From the NCBI RefSeq assembly GCF_013410375.1, contig NZ_JACCFL010000001.1, positions 1 to 64,000 on the forward strand: DNA of 64,000 nucleotides, in the 5' to 3' direction. Positions 16,184 to 25,317 of this stretch are shown here, piece after piece. Position 1 is the first letter of the stretch, and the number at the start of each line of letters is the position of its first letter. This DNA is from Leifsonia shinshuensis (GTDB taxonomy: Bacteria; Actinomycetota; Actinomycetes; Actinomycetales; Microbacteriaceae). The translations under genes and the position numbers were made by a program. The notes under the pieces are model-generated. The model had not been told where the DNA came from, searched no databases, and worked only from the letters and a program-made list of their open reading frames with translations.

Positions 16184-17533
16184 ATGAGTGAACGTGTCGA
16201 TGTTGCGGTGCTCGGGATGGGCCCCGGCGGTGAGGTCGCGGCGAGCCGGCTGATGAAGGCTGGCAAGAAGGTTGCCGTGATCGAGCGGGAGCTGATCGGC
16301 GGGGAATGCGCCTACTGGGCCTGCGTCCCCTCGAAGACCGTGCTGCGGCCGCCGGAGGCGCAGACCGAGGTCCAGCGAGCGGCCGGAGTCAGCGGTGCGG
16401 AGTTGAACTGGTCGGAGACTAGCGACTACCGCGACTACATGATCCGGAACCTCAATGACGCTGGCCAGGTCGAGGGCTACAGCAAGCGAGGTGCCCTCGT
16501 CATCAAAGAGGATGCCCGCATCACCGGCCCTGGCCGTATCCAGGCCGGCGAGCAGGAAATACTGGCCGAGCACATCATCATCGCCACCGGTTCCGATGCG
16601 GTCGTGCCGCCACTGGAGGGTCTGGAGGACATCACCGCCTGGACGAACCGGGAGACCTACACCGCGACGTCACTGCCCGGCAGTGCCGTAATCGTCGGCG
16701 GGAGCGCCGTCGGGGTGGAAACGGCGACGTTCCTCTCCCGGTTCGGTGTGAACGTCACCCTGCTGCAGCGTGGCCCCAGGCTGATCGACCGCGAGGATCC
16801 GCGCGTCGGGGAGCTTGCCAAGCACTACCTTCAGAGCGCCGGGGTCGACGTGCGGCTGAACGCGGTGGTCCGAAGAGGGCGCCGCGATGGCGGCGCGAGC
16901 GTGATCGAGCTCGAGGACGGCAGCACGGCCACCGGAGACGTCGTGATCTTCGCCACCGGCCGCAGCCCCCGCAGCGGCGGCCTCGGCTTCGAGGACGTCG
17001 GCGTCTCGCTCGGTGAGCACGGTCAGGTGCTGGTGGACGACCAGTGCCGGGCGGCCGAGAACATCTGGGCGATCGGCGATGTGACCGGGGTCATGCCGTT
17101 CACCCATGTGGCGAAGTACCAGGGCCGCATCGCCGCCGAGGCGATCCTCGGCGGGACGCGGAAAGCGTTCTACGACGGCATCCCTCGCGTCGTGTTCGGG
17201 GAGCCGGAGATCGCCGCGGTGGGGCTCACCCAGCAGCAGTCCGATCACGCCGGTTTGCACACCACAGCCACCGAGCTCGACCTCGCCGACGCAATCACCC
17301 GGCCCTGGACTTACGAGAAGGACCCCGTCGGCAACCTCGGGCTCCTGGTCGATACCGAGGCGAAGGTGCTGGTCGGCGCCTGGGCCGTCGCACCCTTGGC
17401 CGGGGAGTGGATCCACCACGCCTCGCTCGCCATCCGGGCACGGATACCGCTAGACACCCTCCGCGACCAGGTCGCCCAATACCCCACCTACAACGAGGCC
17501 TACCTCGCCGCCCTCGACCACATCAAGGCCTGA
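16184..17533 (+). CDS. FAD-dependent pyridine-nucleotide-disulfide oxidoreductase in the mer operon
   Basis: The fold is that of MerA, lipoamide dehydrogenase and mycothione reductase: FAD site GMGPGGE (11-17), redox Cys pair in GGECAYWACVPSK (C-x4-C), NAD(P) site VGGSAVGVE and GD motif IWAIGDVTG. In the C-terminal domain, where disulfide reductases carry the catalytic His-Glu pair (HxHPTxxE), this protein reads QYPTYNEAY, so the His is missing. There is no C-terminal Cys pair. It therefore is not a standard MerA or mycothione reductase; a metal- or quinone-directed activity is possible. It lies 95 bp behind merB in the same direction. Confidence 0.8.
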   Translation: MSERVDVAVLGMGPGGEVAASRLMKAGKKVAVIERELIGGECAYWACVPSKTVLRPPEAQTEVQRAAGVSGAELNWSETSDYRDYMIRNLNDAGQVEGYSKRGALVIKEDARITGPGRIQAGEQEILAEHIIIATGSDAVVPPLEGLEDITAWTNRETYTATSLPGSAVIVGGSAVGVETATFLSRFGVNVTLLQRGPRLIDREDPRVGELAKHYLQSAGVDVRLNAVVRRGRRDGGASVIELEDGSTATGDVVIFATGRSPRSGGLGFEDVGVSLGEHGQVLVDDQCRAAENIWAIGDVTGVMPFTHVAKYQGRIAAEAILGGTRKAFYDGIPRVVFGEPEIAAVGLTQQQSDHAGLHTTATELDLADAITRPWTYEKDPVGNLGLLVDTEAKVLVGAWAVAPLAGEWIHHASLAIRARIPLDTLRDQVAQYPTYNEAYLAALDHIKA

Positions 17534-18257
17534 GCTCGTGCGCGGGAGGGGCGGTCTGAAGAGCTGCCCGAGCTGGTTTCGTTCCCTCAAGAGCCGTGAA
17601 AAGATCAGCGTGAAGATCCCAGGAGCGATCGAAGACGTACTCACCGCGTAAGTCGGCGGCTACGTCGGCACGAAAGTTGCGGAGCCGGTGAGCACCAAGC
17701 TCAACGAAGTGCAGCCAAGCAGGCCCCGGCCGATGGAGGACGCTGTCCGACCCGGGGGCAACTGATCGCCGACGACATGGTGACACCGACGGCCGGCTTC
17801 AGCGCCCCGAATCGCGCCTACCGCTGGTCACCCACCTGCACGGTTTCCTCGCCCACCAAGTCTTCGGCCTCGCTGCCGTGGTCACCCTGCGAAGCCATCT
17901 AGCCACACGGTGGCGCCGCCGCTGAGACTGTCGGATCGGCCACTTGGAGCGACGTCCGGGCCCCGCGGCTACGCGCACGCCAGGCGGGCCGAATTCGGAC
18001 CGTCCGAGCGGTGTGGACGGAATTCCGGGTCGGTGTCGAACTGTCGGCGCTCTTGCATGATGCGGTCAGTAGCCGCTCGGCCAGGCGAACCTGGGGGGAA
18101 CCGGACTGTTGCCGCCGTGGGTCACGATGATAGCGATGTCCTCCTTGCTTGACAGCGCGCCGCCTGCCGGCGGTCGTTGTTCGATAGCATCGATCTCCTC
18201 GGTCCCTCGTCCAGCGCGGCCACCGTCCCACGGCGGCCTCGAATTTCCCGGCTGCGA
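17534..18257. other. non-coding or decayed stretch between mer operon and transport cluster
   Basis: No frame here has a convincing start, ribosome site and protein-like composition on either strand. The sequence has normal G+C and looks like broken coding DNA. It separates two convergent transcripts, but no strong terminator hairpin was found. Confidence 0.5.
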
Positions 18258-19142
18258 TTACCGTGATCGCGGCTCGTCATCGTCGGCCGTCACTGTGTTC
18301 CGGGATCGGTTCCGCGCGCGGACGAGAATTGCGCTGATCAAGATGACCGCGACCGCGGCCAGGGCGGAGCCGGTGACCAGACCTATGTTGCTGCTGAGGA
18401 AAGCGGTCATAGCGGAGGAAATGCGGCTGCCGGTCGTGGCCAGGCTCTCATTCGCGCCCCCGGCGACCAACGCAGGTGCCCAATAGGCGACGAGGTAGAT
18501 CCCGGACAGCAGCAGCACCGCCCCGGCGATCCGGGGCACATACCTTGCGGTGCGGTGCAGGATCCGCGCCAGCAGGCCGCTGGCCAGGGCCGAGGACAGA
18601 GCCAAGAGCACCAGCACCATCGCCGCTCCGGCTGCGTACGCGGCGAACACCACCACCAGGCCGACCGCGCTGCCAGCTGCCAGAGCCTGGCCGATCACCG
18701 CAAGCAGCACCGCGAGGGTGCAGGACAGGGACGCCACCCCGTACGCGGCACCAAAGGCGAGCATCGCGCTCGGGCCGCGTCCTTGCCGAGCGATCCGGCT
18801 GGAGTTCATGGTGAACCCGACGTGCCGGCCGGCGAGCAAAGCGGTGCCAAGCCCGACAAGCAGCACACCGACCAGCACTGCTACCCACGGCACCGCTCCG
18901 ATCAGGCTGCGCATTCCAAGTGCGACCAGCAGCCCGGCCACGCTCAGCACTCCGGCGAATCCGGCGCTGACCAGCAGCCCGGCTCCGAGCCCGACCAGCG
19001 CACGCCGTACGAGGCTCTGCTGCGCGCCGGGTTCGTCGCGGCCAATGTAGTAGGCGAGGAACGCGGGCAGCATCGCGAATCCGCACGGGTTCACCGTCGA
19101 CAGCATGCCCGCCGCGAAGGCGAAAGCGAAGGTACCCAACAC
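18258..19142 (-). CDS. CcdA/DsbD-type thiol-redox membrane protein
   Basis: The protein has six to eight hydrophobic helices and the two conserved cysteine segments of the CcdA family, TVNPCGFAML (helix 1) and ASLSCTLAV (helix 4), which pass electrons from cytosolic thioredoxin to extracellular thiol proteins. Its immediate partner is the CxxC lipoprotein upstream (5-bp gap). Together with the MerT-like protein they form a three-gene minus-strand operon behind a MerR-type promoter at 20136, so the job is probably to keep extracytoplasmic thiols reduced for Hg(II) capture and uptake. Confidence 0.8.
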   Translation of the reverse strand: MLGTFAFAFAAGMLSTVNPCGFAMLPAFLAYYIGRDEPGAQQSLVRRALVGLGAGLLVSAGFAGVLSVAGLLVALGMRSLIGAVPWVAVLVGVLLVGLGTALLAGRHVGFTMNSSRIARQGRGPSAMLAFGAAYGVASLSCTLAVLLAVIGQALAAGSAVGLVVVFAAYAAGAAMVLVLLALSSALASGLLARILHRTARYVPRIAGAVLLLSGIYLVAYWAPALVAGGANESLATTGSRISSAMTAFLSSNIGLVTGSALAAVAVILISAILVRARNRSRNTVTADDDEPRSR

Positions 19143-19147
19143 GCCTC

Positions 19148-19708
19148 CTATGAGCCCGCGGCCGCGATGGCCTGGGCCGTCTGGGCCGCTGAGGGGTCCA
19201 CCCCGCGGTAGACCACCCGCCCGGCTTTATCCAGCACCATCGTCAACCCGAGCGCGTCCACGTTAAACCGCTTCAGCAGGGTCCCGTCGTCGCGTACCAC
19301 CGACAACGGCGGATTCCCGACGTCCTGCATGAACCCGTTGATTATGTTCACCGGCTCGCCGGGGTCCAGATCGACCGCGACGGCCTGCACCCCCGAGCCA
19401 GCCTTCGCCACACCCGCCCCGACGGACTTCGCGCCCGTCACGCAACTCGAACACGAGGCGGTGAAGAAGTAAAACAGAGCCGGCTTGTTGTTCGGCACCG
19501 TCAAATTCGTCCCGGACACCGTCCGCACCGTCGTGGACGGGAACGAGGACCCGGCAGCTGAGCCACCCGACGGGCCCGTTGCCGCGCCCGGCGACGTCTG
19601 CGCTCCGCACCCGGTAAGCAGCAACGCCACCGCGATCCCTGCCAAGGCGACGGCGAAACCACGACCTCGACGGCTTCGCAACAGGCTGGATCCCGAACCG
19701 CGCCTCAC
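19148..19708 (-). CDS. thioredoxin-fold lipoprotein (TlpA-like)
   Basis: A basic N-terminus and hydrophobic helix end in LLTGC, a lipobox (Cys at about 34), so the protein is anchored outside the membrane. The thioredoxin active site is FFTASCSSCVTG with a CSSC pair, and the cis-Pro region NPPLSVVRDD follows. The start overlaps the end of the MerT-like gene by 4 bp. The likely partner for electron supply is the CcdA-like protein. Replacement of MerP by a lipoprotein thioredoxin is my inference. Confidence 0.8.
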   Translation of the reverse strand: MRRGSGSSLLRSRRGRGFAVALAGIAVALLLTGCGAQTSPGAATGPSGGSAAGSSFPSTTVRTVSGTNLTVPNNKPALFYFFTASCSSCVTGAKSVGAGVAKAGSGVQAVAVDLDPGEPVNIINGFMQDVGNPPLSVVRDDGTLLKRFNVDALGLTMVLDKAGRVVYRGVDPSAAQTAQAIAAAGS

Positions 19709-20070
19709 TTGCGCGCCGCCCGCTGGCGCCGCTCCTTATTCGGCGGCACCACTGCAGGGCTCGGCACAGCACAGCAGTCGTCAACCATCACTGGCAACAC
19801 CTGCTCACCAGCACCCTCGCGGCCTGCGCTGTTGGTTTCCGCTGAACGGGCGGCCGAACGACGCCGCGCCCGAAGCACCGTGTACACCACGGCGGCGGCC
19901 ATCACCAGGGCCGCCACAGCCAAGACCGGCCAGCTGCCCAGCACTCCACCAACCAACGCGAGTCCACCCGCCGCGATCAGCGCCGGGCCGCCGCAACACG
20001 CAACTGCCAGCCCCACCGCGCCGATGGCGATCAACGCCACGCTCATCCCGCCTCCACGATTCTCGGACAT
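19705..20070 (-). CDS. MerT-like mercury transport membrane protein
   Basis: The Met at 20070 is chosen as start because GGAGAG lies just upstream; the frame could begin at 20082. Two hydrophobic helices are present. The first carries VACCGGPALIAAGG, the vicinal Cys pair that MerT/MerF-type transporters use to receive Hg(II). A second CC (VDDCCAVP) lies in the C-terminal tail. It is the first gene of the cluster behind the MerR-type promoter. Identity as a true MerT family member is not certain, but the Cys pairs and regulation agree. Confidence 0.65.
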   Translation of the reverse strand: MSENRGGGMSVALIAIGAVGLAVACCGGPALIAAGGLALVGGVLGSWPVLAVAALVMAAAVVYTVLRARRRSAARSAETNSAGREGAGEQVLPVMVDDCCAVPSPAVVPPNKERRQRAARK

Positions 20071-20135
20071 CGCACTCTCCATCCACGGTCAGACAATCCC
20101 GGCCATACCCGACCGGTCTGTATTCATCTTTCACG

Positions 20136-20157
20136 TTTCCCTATAGGGGAATGTCAA
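20136..20157 (-). promoter_or_regulatory. MerR-type promoter/operator of the transport cluster
   Basis: On the minus strand TTGACA (20157-20152) is followed by TTCCCCTATAGGGAA (20151-20137), a perfect dyad with arms TTCCC and GGGAA, and by AAAGAT as a -10 after a 20-bp spacer. The centre CCCTATAGGG is shared with the merA operator (CCTTATAGGG), so the same MerR probably controls both. Confidence 0.7.
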
Positions 20158-20246
20158 CCCACCGGGCGCGAGCTGCTGCTGCTCTGCGCTGGTCATCCTC
20201 ACATCCATCGAGGTGCGGGCTACAGTGCGGGAGGCCGGCCTTAGCA

Positions 20247-20764
20247 GATGAACCCTTGGAAGCGGTGATCGCTCGGGAAGAGGCCGTCCGTCTCGCCCGT
20301 CGCGTTCACGAACTCACCGAGCAGCTGGCAGCGAACCTGAATCGCATGACCGGACTGATTCAGACCAGCCCCGCCGCTCCGCTTCTTCAGATCACCGGGG
20401 TTGGGCCGGTCACCGCTGCAATCGTGCTCACCGCGTGGTCCCACCCCGGCAGGGTGCGCTCCGAGGCCGCCTTCGCTGCCCTCGCCGGCGTCAGCCCCAT
20501 CCCCGCATCCTCGGGCAACACCACCAGGCATCGTCTCAATCGCGGAGGCGACCGACGTCTCAACAGGGCGCTCCACACGGCCGTGCTCGTCCGCATGGTC
20601 CACGACCCCGAAACCCGCGCCTACGTCGAAAACAGGCTCCAGGAAGGACGCAGCCGACGCGAGATCCGACGGGCACTGAAACGCTACCTCGCCCGAAGCG
20701 TTTATCGATCACTCAACGCGCTCCACCAGCCAGTGCTGACGACTTGACAGATATAGAAGCGTCG
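20247..20764 (+). mobile_element. truncated second copy of the IS110 element
   Basis: This is an exact copy of 11958-12475: 167 codons of the transposase and the right end. The left half of the element is absent. The fragment cannot encode a working transposase because the DEDD domain is gone. It lies between the mer transport promoter and the parB-like gene. Confidence 0.9.
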
Positions 20765-20848
20765 ACCCGGCACTGCGCTCCGCTCCCGTTCACCCTCGAT
20801 CCCCTTGCCAGACAGGCGAACAAGAACAGTTGAAGGGATCCCAGAACC

Positions 20849-22252
20849 ATGAGCGACACCACCACCGTTGCGGGCACCATCGAACACCTCGACCCACACG
20901 CCCTGATCATCGAAACCAACGTGCGCCCCTCCGCACCCATCACCCCCGCGTTCGTGCAGAGCATCCGCGAGAACGGCGTTCTCACCCCGGTCCTCGGGCA
21001 TCGAAGCGACGACGGCCAGGTGACCGTCCGAGCTGGACAGCGCAGGGTGTTCGCCGCCCGCGAAGCATGACTTGCCACCATTCCCGTCTACCTGGTGGAG
21101 GCTGACGAGGTGACCGCGGAGCGGATCGTGCAGCAGATGGTCGAGAACGACCAGCGCGAAGCCCTCACCGACGGCGACCGGGCCGCCGCCTTCCAACAAC
21201 TCGCATTCGAAGGACTCAGCGTCACCGCGATCGCCCGACGCACCGGCACCAAGCAGAAGGAGGTCAAGACCGCACTCGCGGTGGTCGAGAACCAGGTGGC
21301 GGCGAGCGCAATCCAGGAGCACCAGCTGACCCTGGATCAGGCGGTCGTGCTGATCGAGTTCGACGGCGACGACGAAATCCGCAACGACCTCATCCAGGTC
21401 GCCACCACCGACCCAGCCCAGTTCGCGCACGCGGCCCAGCGGGCACGCGACGACAAAGCCCGCGCCAAGACCAAGGCGGATGCGGAAGCCGACCTGGCGG
21501 GACGTGGCTACCTAATCCTCGACGCGAACCCCGGCTACTACGACACCGAGTACACGCGCATCAGCGAACTCCTCACCGCCGATGACCAACGCGTTACCGT
21601 CGAGCACATCGAGAACCTGGACGGGCGAGCGGCCTTCGTGCGTGTCTACGCGGACGGCGACGCCACCATCAGCTACTTTCTCCGGGACGCGAGAGCGGCA
21701 GGCTTCCACACCTACGGCGGTACCCCGTCCAAGTCGGGGCCGATGACCGACGAGGAGAAGGCCCAACGGCGCATCCTGATCGCGAACAACAAGGCGTGGG
21801 CGTCCGCTGAGATCGTCCGCCGCGAATGGCTCGCCACGCTGCTGTCCCGGAAGGCTCTGCCCAAGGACGCGGCGGTCGTGATCGCCAAGGGTCTGACCGT
21901 CCACCGGCAGGCGATCAGCACCGCCACCCGTGAGGGCAACGAGCTCGCCCACCAGTTGCTCGGCCTGGAGCCCTCCGGCTACTTCGAGAACGACAAGCTC
22001 GTCGCGTTGCTTGAGCAGACCCCGGCAAAAGCGCAGCATGTCGCGCTGGCGGTCGTCCTCGGGGCGTGCGAGTCGGTCACGAGCAAGCAGACCTGGCGGT
22101 ACCCCTCCCCCACCGATAAGGACTACTTCACCCAGCTCGCCGCGTGGGGCTACAACCTCAGCGATGTCGAGCAGATCGCGACAGTAGGCGAGGCCGTCCA
22201 GACGGCAGAAGAAGCTGGGGCGGTCAGCTCGGACCCTGGCGTGAGCGACTGA
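20849..22252 (+). pseudogene. ParB-like protein with in-frame UGA
   Basis: One frame runs from ATG 20849 to 22252 (about 467 aa) except for a TGA at 21068-21070. Before it lies the ParB N-terminal fold (TNVRPSAPITPAFVQSIREN, GQRRVFAAREA). After it the homology continues at once (LATIPVYLVEADE, ENDQREALTDGDRAAAFQQL, the HTH LSVTAIARRTG). The stop falls where ParB proteins usually have Gly or an Arg-like residue (A-x-L), so a single substitution (GGA or CGA to TGA) explains it. A restart at 21095 could give a 385-aa protein without the NTP-binding box. ParB-like proteins of ICEs support maintenance or transfer. A terminator follows at 22266. Confidence 0.75.
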
Positions 22253-22265
22253 TCCTGCCGGAGGG

Positions 22266-22292
22266 AAGCGGGCCTGCGCACCAGGCCCGCTT
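22266..22292. terminator. hairpin terminator of the parB-like gene
   Basis: AAGCGGGCCTG and CAGGCCCGCTT form a perfect 11-bp stem with a five-base loop, 14 bp after the stop at 22252. Confidence 0.85.
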
Positions 22293-22305
22293 CTCGCTTG
22301 CGCTG

Positions 22306-22608
22306 TCAGGACAGTTCGCGAGTCGCCGCTTGCACCGTCGACGGCCCGACCACTGGACCTCCGCGCTGGGATACCCGGTTGAAGGCGACGAACGGCACAC
22401 ACGCCGTCTCAGCCGTGAGCGCCGCCAGACGGCCGATCGGTGTGCGGGGATCGGCGGCGATCGCCCATCCATCGACTGCGTACCGGCTCACCGTCTCGAC
22501 GCACTCCCGCTTCTCCTCCGCCGAGGGGCTCGTCGAGCCGACCACCCCGACCAGACCGCCCCGCAGTTCCGGACCCATGTTTCTCGTATCGATGGCGAAT
22601 ACCCGCAT
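22306..22608 (-). CDS. hypothetical protein, 100 aa
   Basis: The start at 22608 (MRVFAIDTRNMGPE) follows CAACCAGGGGAGTGATC. The composition is protein-like, with an alpha/beta pattern (VDGWAIAADP, CVPFVAFNRV). It is convergent with the parB-like gene. I recognise no family. Confidence 0.5.
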   Translation of the reverse strand: MRVFAIDTRNMGPELRGGLVGVVGSTSPSAEEKRECVETVSRYAVDGWAIAADPRTPIGRLAALTAETACVPFVAFNRVSQRGGPVVGPSTVQAATRELS

Positions 22609-22728
22609 CCTGATCACTCCCCTGGTTGATCGTTTTGTTTGCCTTTCCGGCGGGGAGATCAGTGGCGAGTGGGAGGTGCGCAGTGCCGGGACCGTGGAAT
22701 ACCGGACTGGAGCGAAGCGGAAGGAGGA

Positions 22729-23080
22729 TATGCCGCGAAAGCCCGGCACGGAAGCACCGGGAACGAGCTACGATCGGGCGGCGGAAAGACACACAAAGCT
22801 CTGGGAACAGCGCCGCCGGGGGCGGCTCCTCCCGTCGTTGCCCGAGCGGTATCGCACGAGGGGGCCATCCAGTCGATCTCCGACGCCCGTCACCGACTTA
22901 TTTCTCCGAGATCGGCTGGTCACAACGGCACCGGTCGACCACCGAGGCGGGAGTATCCCTTGCGCGAGCGGTTCGATGGCCGGCCGACCCGAACGGCGCG
23001 GCCATCGAACCATGCGCGCTGACAACCGGCTGGGGGGAGGCGGCGTCAGATGCGTGCCACCATACCCGGAGGTTCGCTAA
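22729..23080 (+). CDS. hypothetical frame with MPRKPGT start
   Basis: AAGGAGGAT precedes the ATG, a near-perfect ribosome site. The first 25 residues (MPRKPGTEAPGTSYDRAAER) match the minus-strand frame at 11056, but the rest is Arg/Pro/Gly-rich and does not look folded. It may be the intact 5' end of a small gene joined to unrelated DNA. Confidence in a full-length product is low. Confidence 0.3.
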
Positions 23081-23167
23081 GAATCCACCAAGGTCAGGGC
23101 CGCCATGAAAGCTGCCAGCCTTAGTTGACCTGGATTAGGGGACTTCCGAAAGAGTTCGCGTTCTCCA

Positions 23168-24151
23168 TCACGGGTGCGCGAGCTCATCCGCGACCGCGGT
23201 CTGCGCCTGGGCGTGCGTGCCCAGCCCGTGCGCGGCGAGATAATGCTCCGCATCTAGGGCGGCAGCGCAGCCGGTGCCCGCTGCTGTGATGGCCTGCCGG
23301 TAGCGACGGTCGACGAGGTCGCCGCACGCGAATACGCCGGGCAGGTTCGTCTCGGTGGTCGGATGCTGAACCTTCACGTAACCGTCGGCGTCCAGATCGA
23401 TCTGACCCGCGACCAATGCGCTGCGCGGGTCGTGACCGATCGCCACGAACAGGCCGGTCGCATCCAGGGTGCCCGGCTCGCCCGTGACGGTGTCGCGAAC
23501 AGTGAGCCCGTTCAGCTTGTCGTCACCGTGGGCTTCGGCGATCTGGGTGTTCCAGCGGATACTGATCTTGGGGTTCTCTTGCGCCCGATCCTGCATGATC
23601 TTCGATGCGCGCAAGGCATCACGCCGGTGGATGAGGGTTACCGAGTTGGCGAACCGGGTGAGGAACATGGCCTCCTCCAGCGCCGAGTCGCCGCCGCCGG
23701 CGACCGCGATGTCCTGATTCTTGAAGAACGCGCCGTCGCAGGTGGCGCACCAAGATATCCCGTACCCGGAGAGCCGATCCTCTCCCTCGATGCCGAGCTT
23801 GCGGTGCGCCGACCCCATCGCAAGGACCACGACGTGTGCCTCGTACACGGTTCCGCTTCCGGTGGAGATCGTCTTGATCTCGCCCGTCAGGTCGACCGCG
23901 GTCGCATCGTCGTAGACGAGCCGGGCGCCGAAGCGCTCGGCCTGCTGCCGCAGGCTCTCCATCAGGTCCGGGCCCTGGATGCCGTCAATGAAGCCGGGAA
24001 AGTTCTCGACCTCGGTGGTGTTCATCAGCGCCCCGCCGATCTCGACCGAGCTGGTCAGCACGATCGGGTCAAGGCCGGCGCGGGCCAGGTAGATCGCGGC
24101 GGTGTATCCGGCGGGGCCGGAACCGATGACGACGACGTTCTCGACGCTCAC
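23168..24151 (-). CDS. trxB: thioredoxin reductase
   Basis: This NADPH-dependent flavoprotein regenerates reduced thioredoxin. It has the FAD motif [12 protein letters not shown] (10-21), redox pair CATC (residues about 134-137), NADPH motif [10 protein letters not shown] and the C-terminal FAD-binding GVFACGDL. The length (327 aa) is normal. The start overlaps the stop of the arsC gene at 24148 by 4 bp, so it is the third gene of an arsC-arsC-trxB operon, where it would supply electrons to thioredoxin-dependent arsenate reduction. Confidence 0.93.
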   Translation of the reverse strand: MSVENVVVIGSGPAGYTAAIYLARAGLDPIVLTSSVEIGGALMNTTEVENFPGFIDGIQGPDLMESLRQQAERFGARLVYDDATAVDLTGEIKTISTGSGTVYEAHVVVLAMGSAHRKLGIEGEDRLSGYGISWCATCDGAFFKNQDIAVAGGGDSALEEAMFLTRFANSVTLIHRRDALRASKIMQDRAQENPKISIRWNTQIAEAHGDDKLNGLTVRDTVTGEPGTLDATGLFVAIGHDPRSALVAGQIDLDADGYVKVQHPTTETNLPGVFACGDLVDRRYRQAITAAGTGCAAALDAEHYLAAHGLGTHAQAQTAVADELAHP

Positions 24152-24819
24152 GCGGGCGTGACCTCCAGGCTCTTCAGCAGCTCGCGCACGTGCTGCTCCA
24201 CCTCGGCTCGGATCACCCGCACAGCCTCGACCGGCTGGCCCTGCGGATCAGCGAGCTCCCAATTCTGGTAGCGCTTGCCGGGGTAGATCGGGCAGGCGTC
24301 GCCGCAGCCCATCGTGACAACGACGTCTGCGGCCTGCACGACATCGTCGGTCAGCGGCTTCGGGAACTCGCGACTCATGTCCAGCCCGAGCTCCGCCATC
24401 ACCTCGACCACAGCTGGATTCAGTTCGTACGCGGGCATCGACCCCGCGGAGCGGACGTGGACGCGTCCTCCGGAAAGAGACTCGGTGAGGACCGCCGCCA
24501 TCTGTGAACGCCCAGCGTTCTGCTCACACACGAACAGCACCTCTGGCCAGATCACCGGCAGCGCACCCTTCGCTTGCGCCAGGGCGGTCAGCCGCTCCGT
24601 CGCGAAGTGGATCGTGCGCGTCGTCAGATGCGCCTTGACCTTCGCGGTGCGTAGCAGCGCGGTGTAGGACTCGAGGACATACCGCTCCACCGTCTCCCGG
24701 TTGAACACCCCGTCGAACTTGGCGGCCAGATCGTCGGCGAGCCGACGCAGGTACGCCTCCGGATAGGCCAGCTCAGGCTGGCTACGGCGCCCCGTTGCGT
24801 CGATAGTCATGATCGTCAC
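24148..24819 (-). CDS. arsC: arsenate reductase with N-terminal three-helix domain
   Basis: Residues 20-85 form the helical three-helix-bundle dimerisation domain ([22 protein letters not shown]) known from actinobacterial arsenate reductases. Residues 90-223 are a low-molecular-weight phosphatase fold with the P-loop [11 protein letters not shown] and the segment [13 protein letters not shown] carrying the second and third cysteines. It reduces arsenate to arsenite using mycothiol/mycoredoxin or thioredoxin. It overlaps the next arsC by 4 bp. Confidence 0.9.
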   Translation of the reverse strand: MTIMTIDATGRRSQPELAYPEAYLRRLADDLAAKFDGVFNRETVERYVLESYTALLRTAKVKAHLTTRTIHFATERLTALAQAKGALPVIWPEVLFVCEQNAGRSQMAAVLTESLSGGRVHVRSAGSMPAYELNPAVVEVMAELGLDMSREFPKPLTDDVVQAADVVVTMGCGDACPIYPGKRYQNWELADPQGQPVEAVRVIRAEVEQHVRELLKSLEVTPA

Positions 24820-25229
24820 ACCACCGCGGGCAGGAGCTCAGCGAGCAGGTTCTCGACGCGCTGCTTGATGTCGTCGCGGATCGGGCGGACCTCGTCCACC
24901 GGGCGCCCGGCGGGGTCGGTGAGCTCCCAGTCCTCGTACCGCTTCCCCGGGAAGATCGGGCAAGTGTCGCCACAGCCCATCGTGATCACGACATCGGACT
25001 CCTTCACCGCAGCGGTGGTGAGGATCTTCGGCTGCTCGCCCGCGATGTCGATACCCTCCTCGGCCATGACCTGAACCGCGACCGGGTTGATCTGGTCCTT
25101 CGGCTCCGAACCGGCGGACAGTACCTCGACGCGGCCTCCGGAGAGCTCACGCATGAACCCGGCGGCCATCTGGGAGCGGCCGGCGTTGTGGATGCAGACG
25201 AACAGGACGGTGGGCTTGGTATCAGTCAT
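24816..25229 (-). CDS. arsC: arsenate reductase (LMW phosphatase type)
   Basis: This is a single-domain 137-aa enzyme with the P-loop FVCIHNAGRSQ (Cys12) and TMGCGDTCPIFPG (two further Cys). It is closely related to the C-terminal domain of its neighbour. It is the first gene of the arsC-arsC-trxB operon, and an ArsR-type palindrome lies 32 bp upstream at 25261-25282. Confidence 0.93.
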   Translation of the reverse strand: MTDTKPTVLFVCIHNAGRSQMAAGFMRELSGGRVEVLSAGSEPKDQINPVAVQVMAEEGIDIAGEQPKILTTAAVKESDVVITMGCGDTCPIFPGKRYEDWELTDPAGRPVDEVRPIRDDIKQRVENLLAELLPAVV

Positions 25230-25260
25230 GGTTCTCCTCGGTTCTCAACGATCTTCGTTA

Positions 25261-25282
25261 AGCATAGATGTAGGTCAATGCT
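25261..25282. promoter_or_regulatory. ArsR-type operator of the arsC-arsC-trxB operon
   Basis: Arms AGCATAGA and TCAATGCT are inverted repeats (7 of 8) around a six-base centre. The sequence overlaps TTGACC and TATGCT on the minus strand, plausible -35 and -10 parts. A close match (CATAGATG then GTCTATGC) covers the start of the ArsR-ArsC fusion gene at 26210-26231, so the fusion protein is the likely regulator. Confidence 0.65.
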
Positions 25283-25317
25283 TTTTCCAGTCGTCTATCG
25301 CCGAATTCGGCAATCGT

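Noticed and set aside
17534..18257. short frames between mer operon and transport cluster
   Set aside because: No ribosome sites, unusual composition and no recognisable motif on either strand.
21068..21070. selenocysteine or programmed readthrough at the UGA of the parB-like gene
   Set aside because: ParB proteins have no selenocysteine at this position, and no SECIS-like hairpin is seen directly behind it.
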